From contig JAZUBQ010000023.1 of the NCBI GenBank assembly GCA_045638525.1, positions 1-64,000 of the forward strand: a stretch of 64,000 nt of DNA, read 5' to 3'. Source of the DNA: SIG452 sp045638525 (GTDB lineage: Bacteria > Bacillota > Clostridia > UMGS1840). The notes under the pieces were generated by a model that had not been told where the DNA came from, did no database searches, and saw only the letters and a program-made list of their open reading frames with translations. Made by a program: the position numbers and the translations under genes. Each line of letters opens with the position of its first letter. Within the stretch, counting starts at the first letter, position 1. Positions 53,745-63,782 of the stretch are shown piece after piece.

Positions 53745-56700
53745 ATGCGAAAAATAATCACAAATATATTGATACTTGTTGTTTTCTGTATGAACCTGTT
53801 TCCTGTTTGTGTAAGTGCAGCGTCAGTAGATGTTTCATTGGAAACCAACGCCCAGCAGAATGCATTAACAGCAGCTTGTTCAACTGCATATGACAGTATT
53901 GTATGGGAAATTTCAGACGCAGAGGATGGTGGCTTTGCTACCATCCCCGGTGCAGAAACTGATACCTATATTCCTTCTGTTGAAGATGCAAATAAATACA
54001 TCAGAGCAAAAGTTACGGTTGATGGTAATGAATATTCCAGTGGTGCAGCAGAAATCAAACCCCAATATCTGGTTAAAGATGAATTTGACGCCAATGCTGC
54101 TGCAGATTTAGCGAATTGGACTGTAAAGGCCGGAACAAACTGTATTACCGGAACGGGTTCGGACTCGGATGGCACAGGATACTTATATATGAATCAATCA
54201 GGAAGTGTGTTCGGAGAGGCTAGCAGATTTTTTGATGCTGTTACAGAAAAGACAGTTATTACATCCAGATTTAAAAATGAAGCTGGACAGGTTAACTTGT
54301 TTTATGTGCGCAGTGGAAGTAATCCTGCTATGAACATGAATATTCCCGACGGGAACATCAAGGCTACCTATGGAAATGGTTCCGGAGGCACACAGACATC
54401 TGTATTGGTGGATTCGTATTCAACTGATACATGGTATGATTTGATGCTTGTTATCAATCCCGTAGGCAACACCGTAAGTTCTGCTGTTGATATCTATATT
54501 GGTACCAATGGTGATTTGGATTTAATATGCCAAGGTGTACCTATGAGAAGTTCCGTGTCAAATCTTAATAATATCTGGTTTGTAAAGAGTCAGAACGGAA
54601 GATTTTTACTGGATTATTTAAGAGTTTATTCATCTGTGCAAGTTGTTCTTCCGGAAATGACCGATGAGCAAGCGGTGGAACTGGATACCCAGGCATTGAC
54701 CAGTGATGTGTTGACATCTCAGAATCCGTTTGCTATTACTGAAGATTTAAATCTTCCCACAATTGGAGCAAACGGCAGTCAGATTTCTTGGTTGTCGAAT
54801 AATTCGGATGTTATTGATATTGTCGGAAATTCCGGGGAAGTATCGAGAAATCACGGGAATGCATATGTTACACTGACAGCTTCTATTTCCAAAGGAGAAA
54901 GGGAACAAACCAAAGAGTTTTCATATTTGGTGCTGAAAAATCCGGAGGAAGAAATTTCTGCACTGGTTGATATGCAATTTAATAGTCCAGAGCATAGTTT
55001 CGAAACAACACCATCAGAAAATGCAGTTGTGGAAGACGGTGTATTGAAAATTCATAATCATGAAAATCCGAATGAATCAACCGGAGATGTAAAAACAACC
55101 TTTACCAAAGTAACGAATAATGTTTTCATTGAAGGTGATATTAAAATAACTGCTAATTCTGCTAATATTTTCTATATCAGAAATGGCGGTGCAACAGCTT
55201 TGAATTTCAATTATTCAGGCGGAACTCTTAATTGCAGACATGGAGATATGACCATTGGAGGAAATGTTATTGGATCCCAGTCGGTTGTATCAAATGTTGC
55301 AGGACAATGGGTTCATTTAAAAATATTTATGGATTTTGATAACCAAAAAGCAGATGTATATGTAAATTCAGAGAAAATACTGTCTAATGTCGATTTCAGA
55401 AGCAGTGTACAGGAGATTGACGGTCTCTTGTTTGGAAAACCTTCGGCAGGAGCAGGTAATATCTATATTGATAATATCAAAGTATACGAACCGCAGACAA
55501 ACCTTGCGGAAATTATGGGTGCAGTTAATTTGCCGATGGAAACGGATGAGGATTTTTCTTTGCTGCAGGTTGCTGAGAATGCAAGCATTACCTGGATGTC
55601 GTTAAATCCGGAATACATTAACATTGATGGAGAAACTGCAAGCGTGACTCGTCCTGCTGTGAACGAACAGGATATCACAGTTCAGGTGGTAGGTATTTTT
55701 GAAAGCGATACTGTAATTGATTCCAAAGTATATGATGTTGTTGTAAAAAGAGAATTAACTGACGCTGAGGCAGTTGCAAAGGCTGTTTCCGATTTTGAGT
55801 GGGAGAATGTCAGCGATGAAGCAATCGGCGCAGTAAAAAGCGATTTTCATTTGCCGCAAACTATGAAAAATGGAGTTTCGGTACAGTATACCTATGCTCC
55901 GCCCGAATATGCTACAGGAAATCAGATTATTAGACCGTTGGAATCTGATGTTTCAGTGAAGCTGACGGTAAGATTTGAAAGAAACGGTATTACTGCAGAA
56001 GAAGAATATATTTTTACAATTTTGAATTTGAAGGATGATCCCACAGTAGATAAACAAGCGCTGCTGCAGGCAGATGTAAACTCCATTGATCTTGGAAATT
56101 TATCTGCTGTTACAACCAATCTGGTGTTACCTGCAAACGGACAGAACGGCACTTCATTTGTATGGGAATCCACAAATAAAAACGTGATTTCCAATAGTGG
56201 AAGCATCCTTCGAGGTGAATCTAACAAAAGTGCGTATATCACTGTTACCGCAACCCTGTTAGGGGAAAGAATGGTAAAAAACTTTTATGTTACTGTTAAA
56301 GGAACCGGCAATGGAGGCGGTGGCTTCAACGGAGGCGGTGTTACTACGGGTGGATTTGCCATTGTAGGATCAGGCGGTGGAGTAACAACTGAAACACCTG
56401 CAATTACAGAACAAAATGCTTCAATATTTGTGGATATTGATTCTGTAGAGTGGGCGAAGAATTCGATTGTTTCCTTGGTGAAAAAGGGTGTGATTTCTGT
56501 GAATGAAACAAAAACCTTTGAGCCTGATAGATATATTACCAGAGAAGAAGCTATTAAAATGATAGTGGTTGCATTTGGCGTTGAAGGAAATAATGCGACA
56601 TCTAAGTTTGCGGATGTTGATCCCAATGCTTGGTACAGTCGTTATGTGGCTGCTGCCGAAAATGCAGGACTTACTAACGGTATTTCTGAAGATCGGTTCG

Positions 56701-56966
56701 GAGTGGCCATGAATATCACCCGGCAGGATTCCGTAGTGATGCTTTATAATGCTTTGGACAAATATTTTGAGTTAAAAGAATCCGGGGCAACAAAAACATT
56801 TGATGATTCCGGCGCAATATCCGATTATGCACAAACTCCTGTAACATATTTCAATGAGCAGGGAATTGTTACGGGCTACCAGGATAATACCTTCAAGCCC
56901 GGAAACAACATTACCCGTGCGGAGTTTGCCACTATTTTGGTTAGAGCATTAGATTCCATTCAGTAA
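53745..56966 (+). CDS. SLH-anchored surface protein with LamG-like and atrophied Ig domains (1073 aa)
   Basis: Signal peptide 1-26. Two concanavalin/LamG-like domains (about 108-300 and 405-590) that probably bind glycan; four atrophied bacterial Ig-like domains (about 310-405, 590-670, 675-765, 770-850) with the WLSNNSDVIDI / WESTNKNVIS type core; a Gly-rich linker; three C-terminal SLH repeats (about 895-1070, e.g. TGYQDNTFKPGNNITRAEF). ATG at 53745 behind GGAGG. It is the capture arm of the operon, anchored to the wall; no catalytic motif is seen. Confidence 0.88.
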   Translation: MRKIITNILILVVFCMNLFPVCVSAASVDVSLETNAQQNALTAACSTAYDSIVWEISDAEDGGFATIPGAETDTYIPSVEDANKYIRAKVTVDGNEYSSGAAEIKPQYLVKDEFDANAAADLANWTVKAGTNCITGTGSDSDGTGYLYMNQSGSVFGEASRFFDAVTEKTVITSRFKNEAGQVNLFYVRSGSNPAMNMNIPDGNIKATYGNGSGGTQTSVLVDSYSTDTWYDLMLVINPVGNTVSSAVDIYIGTNGDLDLICQGVPMRSSVSNLNNIWFVKSQNGRFLLDYLRVYSSVQVVLPEMTDEQAVELDTQALTSDVLTSQNPFAITEDLNLPTIGANGSQISWLSNNSDVIDIVGNSGEVSRNHGNAYVTLTASISKGEREQTKEFSYLVLKNPEEEISALVDMQFNSPEHSFETTPSENAVVEDGVLKIHNHENPNESTGDVKTTFTKVTNNVFIEGDIKITANSANIFYIRNGGATALNFNYSGGTLNCRHGDMTIGGNVIGSQSVVSNVAGQWVHLKIFMDFDNQKADVYVNSEKILSNVDFRSSVQEIDGLLFGKPSAGAGNIYIDNIKVYEPQTNLAEIMGAVNLPMETDEDFSLLQVAENASITWMSLNPEYINIDGETASVTRPAVNEQDITVQVVGIFESDTVIDSKVYDVVVKRELTDAEAVAKAVSDFEWENVSDEAIGAVKSDFHLPQTMKNGVSVQYTYAPPEYATGNQIIRPLESDVSVKLTVRFERNGITAEEEYIFTILNLKDDPTVDKQALLQADVNSIDLGNLSAVTTNLVLPANGQNGTSFVWESTNKNVISNSGSILRGESNKSAYITVTATLLGERMVKNFYVTVKGTGNGGGGFNGGGVTTGGFAIVGSGGGVTTETPAITEQNASIFVDIDSVEWAKNSIVSLVKKGVISVNETKTFEPDRYITREEAIKMIVVAFGVEGNNATSKFADVDPNAWYSRYVAAAENAGLTNGISEDRFGVAMNITRQDSVVMLYNALDKYFELKESGATKTFDDSGAISDYAQTPVTYFNEQGIVTGYQDNTFKPGNNITRAEFATILVRALDSIQ

Positions 56967-56977
56967 GGAGGTAAGGT

Positions 56978-59620
56978 ATGAAATTTATAGGTAAAATTAT
57001 ATCTTTTATTATATGTTTTGTATTAGCAATACCTCTCGGCATTGTTTGTGCAAATACTCTGGAAAATATTGAAACAGAAAGTGCAATTGCAAAAGAAAAT
57101 TTAGATTTGTTCAAAACATTAGGTATTGTTGATAATGAATTCGTATTTTCACATCGGGAATATATCACAAAAGGAGAAGTAGCATATATTGCGACTGCTC
57201 TGTTAGGAGCTGAGAATTTTACTGCGACAAAACAGATATTTATTGATGTTCCGGTAGAAGAAAAGTATGCCGGTGCTATCGAAGTATTAGCAGATCGAGG
57301 AGTTATTTCCGGCAAGGGAGATGGAACCTATGGCGTAGAGCAATATGCAAGCTTTGCAGAAGTAACTAAAATTTTTGTAAGCATTCTTGGTTATGAGGTG
57401 AAAGCCCAACATTCAGGCGGTTATCCGGGCGGTTATCTGAACGTTGCGTCCAATATTCAACTGTTAAAGGGCGTATCGGAATTCAATGGCTTACTGACAC
57501 AAAAGGATTTCAGAGAACTTCTTGAGAATGCGATAGAAGTGGATATTCCGTTAATCACTTCAATGACTAAAGACGGCGCAGATTATGAAGTTACAAAAGG
57601 AAGAACCTTATTGACCGAATACCACGATATTTATATGGGACGTGGCATTGTTACCGGAAATTCTTTTACCTCGTTTGATGGCATTTCTATGCTCGAAAAT
57701 TATGTAACCATTGATACTTTCGGTCAAGTAGATGTAGGTGCTACCAACGCAGAAGCTTATTTAGGACATTCGGTGATTTATTTCATTGAGGATTACAAAG
57801 AGGATACCTGCCAACTTTTATATATTGCTGATGAAAAAAGCAATCAGACACAAGTAATAGAAGCCGATATTTTATGTGATGAAAAAACATCATTGTCTGC
57901 ATTATATTACTACAATGAAAATGAGGATTTAAAGAATATCCGATTGGCTGATGACGTCAAAATTGTATATAATGGCGTGTTTGAAAGAAATGTAACGCTT
58001 GATATGTTAAAACCGGAAATGGGAAGAATCACAGTGATTGATTCCAATCATAACGGACAGGGTGACATACTTATCGTGGAAGATGTACAAATCGCTGTTG
58101 TTGATGTGGTTGATGTTGCCAATGAGAAGCTTTATTTAAAGCATTCTAACGTAGTACATACTTTGAACACAGACACAAGAAATGTAATCGTTAAAAATTT
58201 AAAAGAAGAAATTGCATTAAAGTACATCAATCAAGGCGATGTGGTATCGATTGCAGAAAGTAAAGATAGAACTGCTATTTCTATTGTGGCGTCTAACACC
58301 ACAATTGCAGGATCTATTGACCAAATATCCGGGGATGAAATCTTTATCAACAATGTTATGTATAAGGTATCTCACAGTTATCAGGCACTTGCTGCAAGAA
58401 CAGATATTTATGTTCCGCAAATCACAATTGGCCTTACCGGAACCTTTTATCTGGATGAATTCGGTGATATCGCTTATGTGACAGAAAGTACCTCTGATGG
58501 ATTTTTGTATGGCTATTTATTGAACGCATACATTGACAGTTCCTTTGATAAAACCATTGGTTTGCAAATATTCTCTCAAGATGGACAGCAGTTGAAACTG
58601 CAGGCATCAGACAAACTGAAGGTATGTGGAACAAAGCTGACTGATGCTGATCAGATAAGAAATTATCTTTGGGATCAGGGACAGGTAAAAAGACAACTGG
58701 TAACATTCAAACTCAATGACGAGGGGAAAGTTACAGAATTATGGACGGCGACCAGCACCGATCAGAGAATTGGTTATGATCTGGAAAACTTCTCTCATGA
58801 CTACGGACAGGCATCTCTGCAACATAGATATGGTGCTTTAGGAACAAAATACAGAGTGGATGGCCAAACAATCGTATTTACCATCCCGGCGGACCAGGCT
58901 AACTATAAGAATTACAGCATTGTTGAAGCTGCATCACTTTTGGATTCTTTCGTATATGAAAAAGCTTCTATCTATGATGCAGATGAAAATAAAATTGCCC
59001 GCGTGGTTATCTTGTATGATATGCAAGGTGGCGGCGGACTTGATGTTGCACTGTATCAAACCAAAATTTCTATTGTTGATAGTGTTGCCACAGCAGTAGA
59101 TCAGAATGGCGAGTTAACCAATGTGTTATACCATTACACAGATGGGCTCAAGGAAAAAAATATTGTGAAAGATCCTGAAGGGGAAAATATTTTCTCCAGA
59201 TATTGGCAGTATAGCGGCATTAAAGTGTCTGATTTACAGCCGGGGGATATTATACAGCTTCGTTTGAATGCTGATAAAGAAATTGAAACTTTCCATGTTT
59301 TATATCGGGGTGAATCGGCTTACACAGAATGTTCATCAAGTGGTGTTCCTTCGGTGGATTGGTACACCGGGGCTTTGCATACTGCATATGGTGAAGTGAA
59401 AGACAAGATTTCCAAACGTATTACCGTAAATGCGCATAGTGATGGTACCGATTACAATTGGAACAGAGAATTTATCATTAACGGAATCCCGGTATATCTT
59501 TGGGATGAAACAGCAAGTACAAAATGTAAGTTGGGTTCCATCCATGACATTGATATCGGTGATAAAGTTTTTGTGAAAACTGTGAATAATACCGTGAGAG
59601 AAGTGGTTGTTTTCAAATAG
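56978..59620 (+). CDS. SLH-domain surface protein, function unknown (880 aa)
   Basis: Signal peptide 1-25. N-terminal SLH-like repeats (about 30-170; KENLDLFKTLGIVDN, then FIDVPVEEKYAGAIEVLADRGV), then about 700 residues of beta-rich repeats (units with ENYVTIDTFGQVDVG, YLGHSVIYFI, GRITVIDSNHNGQGDIL, DVQIAVVDVVDV) that look like tandem OB- or Ig-like folds. Such long SLH proteins occur beside gpPUL-type operons. ATG at 56978 behind AAGGAGG. 11 bases after the preceding gene, 12 before the next. Confidence 0.8.
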   Translation: MKFIGKIISFIICFVLAIPLGIVCANTLENIETESAIAKENLDLFKTLGIVDNEFVFSHREYITKGEVAYIATALLGAENFTATKQIFIDVPVEEKYAGAIEVLADRGVISGKGDGTYGVEQYASFAEVTKIFVSILGYEVKAQHSGGYPGGYLNVASNIQLLKGVSEFNGLLTQKDFRELLENAIEVDIPLITSMTKDGADYEVTKGRTLLTEYHDIYMGRGIVTGNSFTSFDGISMLENYVTIDTFGQVDVGATNAEAYLGHSVIYFIEDYKEDTCQLLYIADEKSNQTQVIEADILCDEKTSLSALYYYNENEDLKNIRLADDVKIVYNGVFERNVTLDMLKPEMGRITVIDSNHNGQGDILIVEDVQIAVVDVVDVANEKLYLKHSNVVHTLNTDTRNVIVKNLKEEIALKYINQGDVVSIAESKDRTAISIVASNTTIAGSIDQISGDEIFINNVMYKVSHSYQALAARTDIYVPQITIGLTGTFYLDEFGDIAYVTESTSDGFLYGYLLNAYIDSSFDKTIGLQIFSQDGQQLKLQASDKLKVCGTKLTDADQIRNYLWDQGQVKRQLVTFKLNDEGKVTELWTATSTDQRIGYDLENFSHDYGQASLQHRYGALGTKYRVDGQTIVFTIPADQANYKNYSIVEAASLLDSFVYEKASIYDADENKIARVVILYDMQGGGGLDVALYQTKISIVDSVATAVDQNGELTNVLYHYTDGLKEKNIVKDPEGENIFSRYWQYSGIKVSDLQPGDIIQLRLNADKEIETFHVLYRGESAYTECSSSGVPSVDWYTGALHTAYGEVKDKISKRITVNAHSDGTDYNWNREFIINGIPVYLWDETASTKCKLGSIHDIDIGDKVFVKTVNNTVREVVVFK

Positions 59621-59632
59621 GAGGAGGAAAGT

Positions 59633-62014
59633 ATGAATAAAAAAATAATATCTTTTATACTTGCTTTTTGTTTGTTGACTACATCATTTTCTGTCTTCGC
59701 TGCGGGCGACAATTTATCAGTTGTGTCTCAAAACATAAAAGGGCACTGGGCTGAAAACGAAATTATGTCACTCTACGAGCGAAATGTTATCACAACAAAT
59801 ACACCGTTCTTACCCGATAATAAGGTGACGCGTTCTGATTGGTTTATCTGGTTGGGAGAGAATATTATTTTACCCTTTGTAAGTTCCGAAAATCGTTTTC
59901 AGGATGTAACAAGTAGCGATGAATGTTTCCCCTATGTGGAATCATTTTATCAAAACGGTGTAATTCCGGATGAAATGATTGTTTCCGGATCTGTTGGCAA
60001 GGATGATGTTTTAACAAGACAAGAAATGATTTATACTGCCGTTGCTGCATTGAAATTACGTTATTCTGAACCGATGGAAGCATGCGATTTGTTTTTTTCC
60101 GATCAGGATCAAATAGATTCCTGGGCAGTTGATGCTGTCAAAAAAGCTGCATTCCATGGGATTATTGTGAATCATGCAGAATATAATTTCAGACCGCAAG
60201 ATGCGGCATCCAATGCGGAATGTGCTGTTGTTTTGTCAAGATTGTATGAGGTGTTTCAGGCAGATTATGAATATAAAAGATTTGTACGTATTCAGAAAAC
60301 TGCAAACGGAGCACAGGGAACAGGTGGAAGAAGCTACGTATATTCAGCATTGTGTAAATTATACCTGGGCAGAGATATTCAAAAAGCAAATGATTTACTG
60401 AATTATGAGAAAATCCTTAATGCTACCACTTATGAGGGCTTTGAGGAATCTCCCTTTATTATGTACTGGTGTGTTCCGGCATATATCAGAATATATATCT
60501 GGTATAATTCTGAAAACGGAACGGTTCGTCGGGATATGCTTACTCCCGAAACAGAAGCGAATATGCGCAAAGTGATGTGGTCTTTTGTGGAAAGCTATTA
60601 TCCCAATGTATTCAGTGAGGATAATAATCCTTTTAGAGGAATAGACAGTGAAAACCACGATGCTTTGAAAAAATCAGCATTATACTTGATTGCTCAAATT
60701 TTAAGTAAAACGGAGCAATATCAGGATAAAGTACTTCCAGATGGTAAAACCTTGCCTGAATTCATTGCCCATGCAGAAGATTTTTATGAAAAATTTGTAC
60801 TCAGTCGAGCAAAGACAGGATTATTTGTAGAGGGTTCTGAAAATTACCGTGCGGTAACCTATGAATCTCTGTATAATATCATAGAGTTTTCGGATAATGA
60901 AGAAATACGAAACAAAGTAAAAATGCTTGTGGATGTTTCGTGGATTGAATATGCTGTTGAATCACTTGACGGCATTCGAGGTAGTGCAAAAACAAGAGTA
61001 TACAATACACCGGGCGATGCTGATACAGGGTTTATGTGGTTTTCAATGCTTGGTAGTATGTATTTTGGTTTGAATGCTGAAGAAAATGCAACTCCCATGG
61101 TAACGGAATTAACGAGTGATTACCGTCCACCTGAAATTGCCAAAGAAATAGCAACGCAGGAATCAAAAGGATACTATAAGTACATCAAAGCTATTCAGGG
61201 CTTTGGAAAACTCAACATTATTTCCTTCGGAAGTCATACAGGACCCGAGTATATTTTTGATCAAAACCGTGATGTTATTACTTACGAGTATGTAACTCCT
61301 GATTATATTGCAAGTACAATGTATCAGGATGATGCCGACGATTTAACAATCCTGAGTTCCCAAAACCGATGGGAAGGTGCTGTTTTCAAAGGTGATGTAA
61401 ATGCCAGAATATACAGATATCTGGATACCACTCGTTCATTGCATTCTCATTTTTCCAGTATGCAGAATGGACCAATTATGATGTTCAAAAAAAGTTATCC
61501 TGAAAGCTTTGCAACCGGAATTTACATTTATCCCTTTGAGTATATGGAAAATGACGGGGAGCTTCCCACGGAAAATGGTTGGTTATTTGGTCAGATCGGA
61601 GATGCCTATTATGCGATTAAACCCATGGAAGGCACTTTGGAACAGAAGAATAATAAAATCTTGTTGACCAATAGCGAAAGTCCTTTCATTATTCATCTGG
61701 GAAGTAAGAAAGAAAATTGCTGTTTTGGACAATTCAAAGAGATGATAAAAAACAATCTCTTGGCTTATAACGGGAATACCATTTATTATCGGGATCCGGT
61801 TTGGGGCGAAATGGAGTTCAATCCGATGCTTGCTCCGGAAAAAGCCCGGATTATAAATGACAGCACAGTTCCTTATAATCTGGAATATATTATGAAGAGT
61901 CCGTACTTGAATTCTGTTAAGAACAGCGGTGTTATTGAAGTTACCTTTAATGATAAGCATATCATTTATGATTTTAATACCGACACCGTGACGGAGGAGT
62001 TTATCCATGAATAA
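59633..62014 (+). CDS. SLH-anchored enzyme-like protein, family unknown (793 aa)
   Basis: Signal peptide 1-24. SLH repeats (about 32-215). Residues about 220-793 are the same domain as the next gene product: a helical first part containing GRSYVYSALCKLYLGRD, the motif DSENHDALKKSALYLIAQI (about 340-358) and FVEGSENYRAVTYESL, followed by a beta-rich second part with LSSQNRWEGAVFKGDVNAR. An (alpha/alpha) barrel plus beta-sandwich is the plan of many polysaccharide lyases and hydrolases; which family I cannot say. ATG at 59633 behind GGAGGAGG. Operon position supports extracellular glycan breakdown. Confidence 0.8.
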   Translation: MNKKIISFILAFCLLTTSFSVFAAGDNLSVVSQNIKGHWAENEIMSLYERNVITTNTPFLPDNKVTRSDWFIWLGENIILPFVSSENRFQDVTSSDECFPYVESFYQNGVIPDEMIVSGSVGKDDVLTRQEMIYTAVAALKLRYSEPMEACDLFFSDQDQIDSWAVDAVKKAAFHGIIVNHAEYNFRPQDAASNAECAVVLSRLYEVFQADYEYKRFVRIQKTANGAQGTGGRSYVYSALCKLYLGRDIQKANDLLNYEKILNATTYEGFEESPFIMYWCVPAYIRIYIWYNSENGTVRRDMLTPETEANMRKVMWSFVESYYPNVFSEDNNPFRGIDSENHDALKKSALYLIAQILSKTEQYQDKVLPDGKTLPEFIAHAEDFYEKFVLSRAKTGLFVEGSENYRAVTYESLYNIIEFSDNEEIRNKVKMLVDVSWIEYAVESLDGIRGSAKTRVYNTPGDADTGFMWFSMLGSMYFGLNAEENATPMVTELTSDYRPPEIAKEIATQESKGYYKYIKAIQGFGKLNIISFGSHTGPEYIFDQNRDVITYEYVTPDYIASTMYQDDADDLTILSSQNRWEGAVFKGDVNARIYRYLDTTRSLHSHFSSMQNGPIMMFKKSYPESFATGIYIYPFEYMENDGELPTENGWLFGQIGDAYYAIKPMEGTLEQKNNKILLTNSESPFIIHLGSKKENCCFGQFKEMIKNNLLAYNGNTIYYRDPVWGEMEFNPMLAPEKARIINDSTVPYNLEYIMKSPYLNSVKNSGVIEVTFNDKHIIYDFNTDTVTEEFIHE

Positions 62015-63743
62015 GGATGGAATAAAAAATGTCAAAAGAAAACATATTGATTATTGGGTTCAGTGCAAATTGTCTGATAGGGACTCAAGAAGTTATGTGT
62101 ATAAAGCATTGGCATTATTATATCTGAACGAAGATATCGACAGAGCAAATGAAATTCTGAATGATCCCAAAATTAAAGATTGCAATTCGTGGGTTATTTC
62201 GGATAGCGTACCATTTATATTGTATTGGGCAATGCCGGCTCTCATTAGAACCTATATTCTGTTTAATTCAAGTAATGGTAAAAGAGCAAACAATTTGTAT
62301 GTTCAAACCGGAGAAAATCTCAAAAAGGTTTTTGATATTTTTGTAAAAGACCATATGGACAGGGTTTTTACTGACGAACACAGACCCTACCGTGTTCCGA
62401 ATAGCGAAAACCATGATATGCTACAAAGAGCTTGCATATTATTGATTGCTCAGATTTTAAAGGAAGATGAAACATACAAAGATAACATTCTGCCGGATGG
62501 GCGTACTTATCAGGAATTATATGCCCATGCCTGTGAGTTTATGGAATTATACTTTAAAACAAGAGCACGCATCGGAAGGTTTATAGAAGGTTCCGATAAC
62601 TATAGAATCGTTACTCTGGAATCTATTTACGAGCTAATGGATTTATGCGATAACGAAAACGTAAGCCGTCTTGCGAAAATGACAGTTGACCTTGATTGGA
62701 TTGAATATGTTACTGAAAATGTGAATTCTGTCAGAGGATGTGCAAAGGCAAGGGTATATAACCGGAAAGTTGATTCGGAAAGCGGATATTTATGGTATGC
62801 AAGAACAGGAAATATGTATTTCGGTTATCATGATAACCATGATGAATATGTACTGATTTCTTTTGCTGTAAGTGATTATCTTCCTCCTCAGATTGCGTAT
62901 GATATTCAAAAAAATCGCAGGAATCTAGAATTTGAGAGCATTACCAGAATCCCCGGAGTTGGCAGCACAGCTTGCACACAGTTTCAGGCATTCGTGTGTC
63001 CGGTCTATCACTTATCAGAAACCAAGAGCGTTACTAAGTATACTTACGTTTCCGATGAGTTTGTGATGGGTAGCTTCCGTCAGGATGAGAGAGACGGTCT
63101 GGTGTGGCTGAGTTCTCAAAACCGATGGGAAGGGGCAGTGTTTGACGGAAACACTGAAGCAAGATTGTTTGTCCGCTATGAAACAACTGAATCAACATAT
63201 CAACCTTTGCATACCATACAGCATGGCTCTAAGTTAATTACTCAAAATATTACGGATCTTCCCATAGGGTTATATATTTCTTTCTTTGATTTCAATCGTG
63301 AAATTAATCTGGAAGACGGATGGCTGTTTGGTGAAATCGAAAAATGCTACTATGCTGTAAAACAGGTTGGTGGGGAAATTTATACTAAGGACAACCGTTT
63401 GTTGTTTCGTGATAACAATTTACCTGTCATCGTTCATATAGAACCGAAAAGAAAGTATGCAGATTATGATGAGTTTAAATCTCATATTTTTAGTAATCTG
63501 GTGATTAAAGTTGGTGACTTTGTTTTTTATCAGGATGTAAGATGTCGTGAAGATGGTATCGGTTTAAACTATGATGCTATGCAGGACGATTATAGAATGA
63601 TTGACGGCGAAATGGTTAAATATAATCAAGAAAAAATGTTCGATAATCCGTTTATTGATTCTGATTTTGGAAGCGGAATCATTTCTGTAAAGGTTTGCGG
63701 TGGTACTGTTTTGTATGATTTTAATACAATCAGCATTACTTAA
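62007..63743 (+). CDS. Paralogue of the preceding enzyme, without signal or SLH (578 aa)
   Basis: Begins with 578 residues that align over their whole length with residues about 220-793 of the previous product: SRSYVYKALALLYLNED, NSENHDMLQRACILLIAQI, FIEGSDNYRIVTLESI, LSSQNRWEGAVFDGNTEAR. No signal peptide, so it should be cytoplasmic. Starts at 62007, overlapping the upstream stop by 8 bases, which implies coupled translation. A surface/cytoplasm pair of one family suggests stepwise processing of the same polymer, first outside and then after import. Shared motifs E/NH suggest conserved catalytic residues; not proven. Confidence 0.82.
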   Translation: MNKDGIKNVKRKHIDYWVQCKLSDRDSRSYVYKALALLYLNEDIDRANEILNDPKIKDCNSWVISDSVPFILYWAMPALIRTYILFNSSNGKRANNLYVQTGENLKKVFDIFVKDHMDRVFTDEHRPYRVPNSENHDMLQRACILLIAQILKEDETYKDNILPDGRTYQELYAHACEFMELYFKTRARIGRFIEGSDNYRIVTLESIYELMDLCDNENVSRLAKMTVDLDWIEYVTENVNSVRGCAKARVYNRKVDSESGYLWYARTGNMYFGYHDNHDEYVLISFAVSDYLPPQIAYDIQKNRRNLEFESITRIPGVGSTACTQFQAFVCPVYHLSETKSVTKYTYVSDEFVMGSFRQDERDGLVWLSSQNRWEGAVFDGNTEARLFVRYETTESTYQPLHTIQHGSKLITQNITDLPIGLYISFFDFNREINLEDGWLFGEIEKCYYAVKQVGGEIYTKDNRLLFRDNNLPVIVHIEPKRKYADYDEFKSHIFSNLVIKVGDFVFYQDVRCREDGIGLNYDAMQDDYRMIDGEMVKYNQEKMFDNPFIDSDFGSGIISVKVCGGTVLYDFNTISIT

Positions 63744-63782
63744 AAATTATAATGGCAGGATTTTTTTGCAGAGGTGACATTT

